DNA of 64,000 bases, taken from the NCBI RefSeq assembly GCF_030547425.1, contig NZ_JAUORH010000009.1, positions 62,001 to 126,000 on the forward strand, written 5' to 3'. This document shows, piece after piece, positions 54,043 to 60,282 of this stretch (position 1 is its first letter; every line of letters begins with the position of its first letter). The notes under the pieces are model-generated. The model searched no databases and had not been told where the DNA came from. It saw nothing but the letters and a program-made list of their open reading frames with translations. Origin of the DNA: Tenacibaculum sp. 1_MG-2023 (lineage in GTDB: Bacteria > Bacteroidota > Bacteroidia > Flavobacteriales > Flavobacteriaceae). Both the position numbers and the translations under genes were made by a program.

Positions 54043-54582
54043 ATGACAACGCAACAAGTTTGGAAAAAATATGCAGATGATGTAAAGTACTTTATTTTAA
54101 GTAAAGTGAAAGACACCAATGTAACCGATGACATCGTACAAGAAACATTTATAAAAATTCACACTAAGCTCCATACTTTGAATGATATTACTAGGTTAAA
54201 ATCTTGGATTTTTACCATTGCTCGGAATACGATGATGGATTACTTCAAAACCACTAACCAAACTATTGAATTCAAAAGTTTAGAAGCACAAACAGACACA
54301 AGCGAGCACGAACATACTGAGAAAGATTGTCTTCATGCAATTATACAAGGTTTACCAAAAAAATATAGAGATCCATTATTTTTATCAAATATTAAAGGTT
54401 TAAAACAACAAGAAGTCGCAGATACTTTAAAACAGAACCTACCTACTACAAAATCTCAAATTCAACGCGCTCGTAAACTAATTGCACAAGGATTTATGGA
54501 TTGTTGTGGATTTTCACTTAACGAAGAAGGAAAATTAGTAGGTGAAATTCAAGACAAAGAAGATTGTAAAGTTTGTAAGTAA
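54043..54582 (+). CDS. sigZ: RNA polymerase sigma factor SigZ (ECF)
   Basis: 179 residues. Region 2 ('YFILSKVKDTNVTDDIVQETFIKIH', 'RLKSWIFTIARNTMMDYF') and region 4 ('LPKKYRDPLFLSNIKGLKQQEVADTL', 'TTKSQIQRARKLI'). The C-terminal extension 'GFMDCCGFSLNEEGKLVGEIQ' and final 'KEDCKVCK' with paired Cys are the SigZ hallmark and could sense metal or redox state. No anti-sigma gene is adjacent. It likely reads the two GCATCTTTTT/GTCT promoters next door. Confidence 0.9.
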   Translation: MTTQQVWKKYADDVKYFILSKVKDTNVTDDIVQETFIKIHTKLHTLNDITRLKSWIFTIARNTMMDYFKTTNQTIEFKSLEAQTDTSEHEHTEKDCLHAIIQGLPKKYRDPLFLSNIKGLKQQEVADTLKQNLPTTKSQIQRARKLIAQGFMDCCGFSLNEEGKLVGEIQDKEDCKVCK

Positions 54583-54677
54583 GTTTTATTATTCAATTTG
54601 TACAATCTACATTACAAAAAAGACAATCAAAAAAGTACCTTCTTTAAAATAAGAATCTATAATTTTTAAAACTTTTG

Positions 54678-54685
54678 TAACTTTG
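54678..54685 (+). promoter_or_regulatory. -7 element (TAACTTTG) for the NrtR-type gene
   Basis: Exact TAnnTTTG match 18 bases before the ATG; overlaps the operator at 54683-54701. Confidence 0.6.
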
Positions 54686-54701
54686 TGTAAATTCAACACT
54701 A
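54683..54701 (+). promoter_or_regulatory. Putative NrtR operator upstream of nrtR
   Basis: TTGTGTAA-ATT-CAACACTA. The left half equals the operator left half at 55437; the right half is a poorer inverted match (5 of 8). Confidence 0.55.
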
Positions 54702-54702
54702 A

Positions 54703-55392
54703 ATGAAGATGTCACAAAATATAAAAGTTGCTGTAGATGCTGTTGTTTTTGGCTACCAACAAAAAGAACTTTCTGTCTTATTAATAAAAAGAGGGATTGA
54801 ACCTTTTAAAGGAACCTGGGCATTGCCTGGTGGATTGGTTTTAGAAAATGAATCACTGGAACATGCAGTTGAAAGAGAATTATTAGAAGAAACAGGAGTT
54901 ACTATTGATTATCTTGAACAATTGTACACATTCGGAACTCCCAAAAGAGACCCGAGAAACAGAGTTATTTCTGTTACCTATTTTGGCTTGGTAAGTCCAA
55001 ATCATTTCAAAATCAGTGCAAGTACAGATGCTGCCGAAGTACAATGGTTTCCTATCCATGAATTACCCAAATTAGCGTTTGACCACAATCTTATTTTAAC
55101 CACAGCTTTACAAAGACTTCAAAACAAAATAAACTACCAACCTATTGGTTTTGAACTACTAAAAAAAGAATTCCCTTTTTCTGATTTAGAAAATCTTTAT
55201 CAAACTATTCTTTATCAAAAAATTGACCGACGCAATTTCAGAAAAAAAATCATGAGCTTTGGAATACTTACCGAAACAGACAAAATACACCAACCATCTA
55301 GTGGTAGACCTGCAAAACTTTTTAAGTTCAATGCTAAAAAGTATAAAGAATTAGAAAAAGAAGGGTTTCACTTCGAAATTAAGTTTGCGTAA
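54703..55392 (+). CDS. nrtR: NrtR-type Nudix transcriptional regulator of NAD metabolism
   Basis: 229 residues: N-terminal Nudix domain (about 8-140) and C-terminal winged helix (about 145-225, 'DRRNFRKKIMSFGIL', 'SSGRPAKLFKFN'). NrtR proteins repress NAD salvage genes and respond to ADP-ribose. Here the Nudix box G44-x5-E50-x7-R58-E59-x2-E62-E63-x-G65-V66 is complete, so hydrolase activity is possible. It heads the plus-strand NAD/ADP-ribose cluster, which has matching palindromes. The start could also be the Met at 54709. Confidence 0.9.
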   Translation: MKMSQNIKVAVDAVVFGYQQKELSVLLIKRGIEPFKGTWALPGGLVLENESLEHAVERELLEETGVTIDYLEQLYTFGTPKRDPRNRVISVTYFGLVSPNHFKISASTDAAEVQWFPIHELPKLAFDHNLILTTALQRLQNKINYQPIGFELLKKEFPFSDLENLYQTILYQKIDRRNFRKKIMSFGILTETDKIHQPSSGRPAKLFKFNAKKYKELEKEGFHFEIKFA

Positions 55393-55403
55393 AAAAAACA
55401 CTA
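55385..55403 (+). promoter_or_regulatory. Weak operator-like site at the nrtR stop codon
   Basis: TTGCGTAA-AAA-AAACACTA. The left half is a perfect TTGYGTAA; the right half resembles that at 54694-54701. It lies about 50 bases before the main operator, so the two could cooperate. Confidence 0.35.
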
Positions 55404-55431
55404 AAACATTTTTTATTTGAAAAAACCACAC

Positions 55432-55439
55432 TATATTTG
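55432..55439 (+). promoter_or_regulatory. -7 element (TATATTTG) for the PRPP-synthetase-like gene
   Basis: Exact TAnnTTTG match; its last TTG is the first TTG of the operator. Confidence 0.6.
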
Positions 55440-55455
55440 TGTAAAAATTACGCAA
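55437..55455 (+). promoter_or_regulatory. Putative NrtR operator upstream of the PRPP-synthetase-like gene
   Basis: TTGTGTAA-AAA-TTACGCAA, a 19-bp palindrome with one mismatched pair, ending one base before the ATG and overlapping the -7 element. Confidence 0.75.
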
Positions 55456-55456
55456 T

Positions 55457-56293
55457 ATGATTTTAAACTTAGATAAAAGCTTTACTCCTTACGGAACAGA
55501 AAACAATATAGACTATAGTTTCTTTACTTTTTCAGGAGGGGAACCACATATTAAAATCATTTCTGAACTTGAAAATGTGTCAGAAGTAACCATTACACAT
55601 CGTATTCAGTCTTTTAATGATATGGGTACGCTATTATTAGCTACCAATGCGCTCAAAAACATGGGAATTGCAAAGTTACATGTTGTTCTTCCTTATTTTC
55701 CAGCAGCTCGTCAAGATAGATTAATGGTATCAGGTGAACCTTTATCGGTAAAAGTATATGCAGATGTTATAAATGCACAAAACTTTGAGTCAGTAACTGT
55801 TTTCGATCCACATTCTGAGGTAACTCCTGCCCTATTGAATAGCTGTAGAATTATAGATAACCACACATTCATAGAACGCATTACTCAACAATTATCAGAC
55901 AACTTACTTCTAATTTCTCCCGACGGAGGTGCTTTAAAAAAGATATATAAAGTTGCTGCACATCTTCAAAACTATGAAGTAGTTGAATGCTCTAAAAGCC
56001 GAAATGTAAAAACCGGTCAACTAACAGGTTTTAAAGTATATACTGATAACCTACAAGGTAAAGATTGTTTGATTGTAGATGATATTTGTGATGGTGGCGG
56101 AACCTTTTTAGGACTAGCTAAAGAACTAAAAGCTAAAAATGCAGGGAATTTATATTTAGCCGTAAGTCATGGAATATTTAGTAAAGGTTTCGAAGAGCTT
56201 GAAAAATATTTTACTAAAATTTTCACTACAGATAGTTTTAAAACTATTGAGAATAAGAACTGTATACAAATTGAATTGGAAAAATTACTATAA
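55457..56293 (+). CDS. Divergent PRPP-synthetase-like enzyme (possible ADP-ribose pyrophosphokinase, Adps-like)
   Basis: 278 residues, shorter than housekeeping Prs (310-330). Two phosphoribosyltransferase-fold halves: 'VVLPYFPAARQDRLMVSGEPLSVKVYADVI' (ATP loop; R-Q-D-R), 'VTVFDPHSE' (His), 'LLISPDGGALKKI', 'VVECSKSRNVKTGQL' in place of the Prs K-x-R loop, and the ribose-5-phosphate site 'DCLIVDDICDGGGTF'. Typical Prs loads pyrophosphate on ribose-5-phosphate; phage Adps uses ADP-ribose. The short form, the company of a NAMPT-like gene and ADP-ribose enzymes, and NrtR control favour ADP-ribose, but this is inference. Nineteen bases before the next gene. Confidence 0.8.
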   Translation: MILNLDKSFTPYGTENNIDYSFFTFSGGEPHIKIISELENVSEVTITHRIQSFNDMGTLLLATNALKNMGIAKLHVVLPYFPAARQDRLMVSGEPLSVKVYADVINAQNFESVTVFDPHSEVTPALLNSCRIIDNHTFIERITQQLSDNLLLISPDGGALKKIYKVAAHLQNYEVVECSKSRNVKTGQLTGFKVYTDNLQGKDCLIVDDICDGGGTFLGLAKELKAKNAGNLYLAVSHGIFSKGFEELEKYFTKIFTTDSFKTIENKNCIQIELEKLL

Positions 56294-56334
56294 AGACTAG
56301 ACAAAAATTGTTATGAAAAACAACATTTATTGGA

Positions 56335-57267
56335 TTGGCAGTAGCTGACGCCCTAGGGGTACCAGTAGAGTTTAAAAATAGGCAGGAGTTAAAACAAAAC
56401 CCTGTAACAACTATGAGAGAGTTTGGAACACATCATCAACCAAAAGGAACTTGGTCTGATGACAGTTCTCTTACTTTTTGTTTAGCTGAGAGTTTATGTC
56501 AAGAATACAATTTAGTGGATATTTCATATAAATTTATCCAATGGATGAATGCTGAGATATGGACTCCACACGGTAATGTTTTTGATATCGGAATCCAAAC
56601 ACGAAAAGCTATTGAACAACTTTCAAAAATCATAAATGAAAAGGACTATAAAGAACTAGAAATTTTAAAATATTCTGATGATGAATATACCAATGGTAAT
56701 GGTTCATTAATGAGAATTATTCCTTTACTTTTTTACATAAAGGGTAAAAAAGTAAAGGACCAATTTAATATCATTTGGCATGTATCATCACTAACACATC
56801 CTCATATAAGGTCGGCAATAGCTTGTTTAATTTATTTAAAATTAGCTGAATATATTTTAAATGGATTTTCAATTATAGATTCATATAAAAAGATGCAAAA
56901 GGAAATTACTGTCTTTTTTTCAGAAAGAAATATTTCTTCTTACGAGCAAAATCATTTCTCTAGAATTTTAAAGCAAGATATATCTAGCTTAAAAGAAGAG
57001 GATATAAATTCCAGTGGCTATGTTCTACATACATTAGAAGCTTCACTTTGGTGTTTACTCAGCACTACTAATTATGGTGAGGCAGTTTTAAAAGCTGTAA
57101 ATTTAGGTGATGATACTGATACTACAGCTACTGTAGTTGGAGCTATTGCTGGTATGTACTACGGAATAGATAATATACCTCAAGAATGGGTAGATTCATT
57201 GGAGAGAAAAGATGATATTATTCTCTTAAGTCAACAATTCGCAAAAAAATATCGTTATGAAAATTAA
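56335..57267 (+). CDS. ADP-ribosylglycohydrolase (ARH/DraG family) with a disrupted start
   Basis: About 310 residues from a TTG. ARH fold with the two metal motifs: 'GTWSDDSSLTFCLAESL' (about residues 40-56) and 'NLGDDTDTTATVVGAIAGMYYG' near the end. Removes ADP-ribose from modified protein or small molecules. The natural start seems to be the ATG at 56313, whose frame reads MKN then runs to a stop; dropping one base would join it to 'TFIGLAVADALG'. So there is either a one-base insertion or use of the TTG at 56335, which costs about seven residues only. The catalytic core is intact. Confidence 0.82.
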   Translation: MAVADALGVPVEFKNRQELKQNPVTTMREFGTHHQPKGTWSDDSSLTFCLAESLCQEYNLVDISYKFIQWMNAEIWTPHGNVFDIGIQTRKAIEQLSKIINEKDYKELEILKYSDDEYTNGNGSLMRIIPLLFYIKGKKVKDQFNIIWHVSSLTHPHIRSAIACLIYLKLAEYILNGFSIIDSYKKMQKEITVFFSERNISSYEQNHFSRILKQDISSLKEEDINSSGYVLHTLEASLWCLLSTTNYGEAVLKAVNLGDDTDTTATVVGAIAGMYYGIDNIPQEWVDSLERKDDIILLSQQFAKKYRYEN

Positions 57268-57286
57268 CCGATAAAAACGTAAAAAA

Positions 57287-57842
57287 ATGAATGAGAAAAA
57301 CACAAAAAGAATAAGTAAGTTTTTAAGCTTGATATTAAGGCATCAACCTGAAAAAATTGGGCTAAAATTAGATATCAGTGGGTGGGCTTCTGTAGAAGAA
57401 CTTTTGAACAAATCAAGCAACAACGGAGTTTCATTTACTAAAGAAGAATTGGATTTTGTTGTAAAAACAAACGATAAACAACGGTTTTCATTTAACGAAT
57501 GACAAAACAAAAATAAGAGCCAATCAAGGACACTCTTTAAAAAATGTAACCATAGTAACTGAAACAAAGACTCCTCCTCCCTTTTTATATCATGGAACTG
57601 TCGCCAAATTTATTCCTTCAATAAAAAAAAACGGATTACAAAAAATGAGTAGACAACACGTTCATCTAAGTTCCGATTTAGAAACTGCAAAAAAAGTTGG
57701 TAGTAGAAGAGGTAAACCTAAAATTTTGACTGTTCAGTCAGGTGCTATGCATAAAAAAAAATATGAGTTCTTTTTATCTGAAAATGGAGTTTGGTTAACC
57801 AACCTTGTCCCAGCTGAATTTATTGAATTTGAAGATTTATAA
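57287..57842 (+). pseudogene. kptA: RNA 2'-phosphotransferase KptA with one +1 frameshift
   Basis: Frame one codes 'KRISKFLSLILRHQPEKIGL' and 'VVKTNDKQRFSFNE' and meets TGA at 57500-57502. Skipping one base (T57500) continues as 'DKTKIRANQGHSLKN', 'PFLYHGTVAKFIPSIKKNGL', 'QHVHLSSDLETAKKVGSRRGKP' and 'ENGVWLTNLVPAEFIEF', exactly the rest of KptA (Tpt1). Together 184 residues, the E. coli KptA length, with all usual His/Arg residues. KptA moves a 2'-phosphate from RNA to NAD+, giving ADP-ribose 1'',2''-cyclic phosphate and nicotinamide. The break has the context GAA UGA C. It may be a mutation, an error, or recoding. Confidence 0.85.
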
Positions 57843-57846
57843 TAGT

Positions 57847-58572
57847 ATGAAAACATTTGTTATTGGCGATATTCATGGTGGATTAAAAGCCTTACCCCAA
57901 GTTTTTAAAAAAGCCAAAATCACTATAGAAGATACCTTAATTTTTCTTGGTGATTATGTGGACGGCTGGAGTGAGTCTGCAAAAGTCATTGATTTTTTAA
58001 TAGAGTTAAACAAAAAACATGAATGTATTTTCATTAAAGGAAATCATGATTTGTGGTGTGAAGATTGGTTGAGAACTGGTGAAGGTGAAGCTATTTGGTT
58101 AGCACATGGTGGTGAAGAAACCAAAAAAAGCTACGAATCTTATTCAGAAGAACAGAAACAAAAACACCTAGCTTTTTTTCAACAAATGAAACTCTATTAT
58201 ATTGATAATAAAAAACGTTTGTTTATCCATGCTGGTTTTACCTCTATGCATGGAGTTGAAAAAGAGACTTTCAAATTAAATTGTCATTTTGATAGAACCT
58301 TATGGGAAACAGCATTAGCTACTGATAAAAACTTATCTAAAAAATCTGAACTATATCCTGAAAGGTTTACACACTACTCAGAAATATACATTGGTCACAC
58401 TCCAACTATACGCTATAGTTCATCAATACCTATAAACGCCTTAAACTTATGGAACATTGATACTGGAGCTGCATTTACAGGGTGTTTAACAATCATGGAT
58501 ATCGACAACAAAGAGTTTTGGCAAAGTGACCAAGTAAAAAATTTGTATCCAAATGAAAAAGGGAGAAATTAA
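57847..58572 (+). CDS. Calcineurin-like (PPP/ApaH-type) metallophosphatase
   Basis: 241 residues from ATG 57847 (an in-frame Met at 57805 lies inside kptA). Motifs: 'VIGDIHGGLKAL', 'IFLGDYVDGWSE', 'IKGNHDLWCEDW', 'LFIHAGF', 'YIGHTPTI' and 'NIDTGAAFTG', all of the PPP family di-metal site. The substrate is not shown; in this cluster a cyclic or linear phosphate of ADP-ribose or an RNA 2'-phosphate is attractive. Starts four bases after kptA. Confidence 0.88.
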   Translation: MKTFVIGDIHGGLKALPQVFKKAKITIEDTLIFLGDYVDGWSESAKVIDFLIELNKKHECIFIKGNHDLWCEDWLRTGEGEAIWLAHGGEETKKSYESYSEEQKQKHLAFFQQMKLYYIDNKKRLFIHAGFTSMHGVEKETFKLNCHFDRTLWETALATDKNLSKKSELYPERFTHYSEIYIGHTPTIRYSSSIPINALNLWNIDTGAAFTGCLTIMDIDNKEFWQSDQVKNLYPNEKGRN

Positions 58573-58605
58573 AATTCTCTATAAACTCATCTAAATAATA
58601 ATACT

Positions 58606-59160
58606 GTGAAATATAATAATAAAACAATAATAGCACGTTACAACAATAATGAAAACTTAAGTTTCTTATTTTTTTGGGGGCATCAACCCAACAAGGATGG
58701 AAGCGTCGGTAAAAGCTGTTTCAGCCAGTGGTGGAAAGCTTCTTTTGAAATCGATGGTATTACCTACCCTACTGCTGAGCATTATATGATGGCTAGTAAA
58801 GCGAAAGTGTTTAATGATGAAGAAACTTTACAAGAAATCCTTTCTGTTAGTACACCTCATCAAGTAAAAAAACTAGGGAGGAAGGTTAAGAACTTTTCTC
58901 CAGAAGCATGGGATCAACACAAATTCGAAATCGTCGTAAAAGCCAATCATGCTAAATTTTCTCAAAATAAAGACTCAAAAGAATTTTTATTAAATACAAA
59001 AGATAGAATTATAGTAGAAGCAAGCCCTGTTGATTCTATATGGGGAATTGGAATGGCTGCTGACAACCCTAATGTTACTAATCCAGAGTTATGGAAAGGG
59101 CACAATTTATTAGGGTATGCCTTAATGGAAGTTAGAGATTTATTAAACAAAAATTCATAA
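58606..59160 (+). CDS. NADAR-domain protein (YbiA-like ADP-ribose glycosidase)
   Basis: 184 residues. NADAR / DUF1768 motifs: 'LFFWGHQPNKDGSVGKSCFSQWW', 'GITYPTAEHYMMASKA', 'WDQHKFEIVVKANHAKFSQN', 'VEASPVDSIWGIGMA', 'NPELWKGHNLLGYALMEVRD'. NADAR proteins hydrolyse N-glycosidic bonds of ADP-ribosylated guanine, including DarT2-type DNA lesions, and some act on riboflavin intermediates. In this context guanine ADP-ribose reversal is the likely role (inference). Confidence 0.88.
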   Translation: MKYNNKTIIARYNNNENLSFLFFWGHQPNKDGSVGKSCFSQWWKASFEIDGITYPTAEHYMMASKAKVFNDEETLQEILSVSTPHQVKKLGRKVKNFSPEAWDQHKFEIVVKANHAKFSQNKDSKEFLLNTKDRIIVEASPVDSIWGIGMAADNPNVTNPELWKGHNLLGYALMEVRDLLNKNS

Positions 59161-59202
59161 GCATTTGACTACAAAATTTTGGATATAATTAAACATAAAA
59201 TT

Positions 59203-60213
59203 GTGAATTTATACAATGTTTTACTGGGTATAGCTATAGGAGACGCTTTTGGTGCCGGTTTAGAGTTTCAAGATAAAAATTGGATTCAAAAAAATGTAGA
59301 TTTTACCAAGTTCATCAACGTACACCACTTAATTAAGGTCTCAACTGATAAGTTAAGTGCTTTTACAGAAAATTATTACGATTGGCAATACACAGATGAT
59401 ACAGAAATGACTATTGGACTTATAAAAGCTCTCTATTCAAAAGAAGAGTTTAATGAGAGTTTATTAGTAGAAAAATGGGAAGATGAATACAACAAAGGGA
59501 AACATGAAAAAGGCCACGGCAGAAATGGCCATGGGTCAATGAGATGGTTTTTCTCTGGAGAAATGACAATTGAAGAAATTAAAAACTTTCAAAGAAATAG
59601 GTCAACTCCTGGAAATGCTCCAGCCATGAGATCAGTCCCATTAGGCTTCATTCCTTCGAATCTCATTAATAAATATGCAAAGATTAATGCTAACGCAACA
59701 CATCCTAATATAAATGCCATACTTAGTAGTCAATGTATTGCTAGAGCTACTGAGTACTTACTTGTAAAAAAAGGAAATAAAGAAAACCTCATAAAATACT
59801 GTATAGAAAAAGTAAATCTAAATGATGAATATAAAAATTACCTTACCTCCGTTAATAAGATAAAATCAAATGAGATATTAACTAAGGGGGATTACGAAAC
59901 ATTGTGCGGACATCAACCGATAAGAAAACCATATTTTTTAAATGGGATTAACGGTATGCCATCAGATTCAAAATATACCACAGGCAGTGTTCTATATATC
60001 TTAAAAAATAGTGCAAGTGCTTTTGATGCTCTTAAGAAATCTATTTTTCTTGGAGGTGATGTTGACTCTGTAGCATCTATAACAACAGGAATTAACTCAG
60101 GATTGTATGGAATTGGAAGCCTTCCTGACTTTATGATTGAGAATGTTGAAGGGAAACAATATATAAAAGAAATATCTTCTCGTTTTAATCAATATTTAGA
60201 GGAAATAAACTAA
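59203..60213 (+). CDS. Second ADP-ribosylglycohydrolase (ARH/DraG family)
   Basis: 336 residues from a GTG (MNLYNVLLGIAIGDAFGAGLEF); no ATG exists between the upstream stop (59158-59160) and here. A TTG at 59179 is an alternative. ARH metal motifs: 'WQYTDDTEMTIGLIKAL' and 'FLGGDVDSVASITTGINSGLYG'. It differs from the first copy (57.3 kb) by the insert 'GHGRNGHGSMRWFFSGEMTIEEI' near residue 110 and low identity, so it is not a recent duplicate. Substrate specificity unknown. Confidence 0.82.
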   Translation: MNLYNVLLGIAIGDAFGAGLEFQDKNWIQKNVDFTKFINVHHLIKVSTDKLSAFTENYYDWQYTDDTEMTIGLIKALYSKEEFNESLLVEKWEDEYNKGKHEKGHGRNGHGSMRWFFSGEMTIEEIKNFQRNRSTPGNAPAMRSVPLGFIPSNLINKYAKINANATHPNINAILSSQCIARATEYLLVKKGNKENLIKYCIEKVNLNDEYKNYLTSVNKIKSNEILTKGDYETLCGHQPIRKPYFLNGINGMPSDSKYTTGSVLYILKNSASAFDALKKSIFLGGDVDSVASITTGINSGLYGIGSLPDFMIENVEGKQYIKEISSRFNQYLEEIN

Positions 60214-60248
60214 AATTTCAAAAGATTTAATTGTTAGTTAATTTTAAT

Positions 60249-60267
60249 TTGCGTAAATTTGACACAA
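60249..60267 (+). promoter_or_regulatory. Putative NrtR operator upstream of the NAMPT-like gene
   Basis: TTGCGTAA-ATT-TGACACAA, a 19-bp near-palindrome of the same pattern as 55437-55455. It covers the -7 element TAAATTTG at 60254-60261. Confidence 0.72.
60254..60261 (+). promoter_or_regulatory. -7 element (TAAATTTG) for the NAMPT-like gene
   Basis: Exact TAnnTTTG match 21 bases before the ATG, inside the operator. Confidence 0.6.
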
Positions 60268-60282
60268 ACAAAATAACATACT

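Noticed and set aside
57645..57842. Separate 65-residue gene
   Set aside because: It is the C-terminal part of the frameshifted kptA; the conserved sequence continues upstream of its ATG in the same frame.
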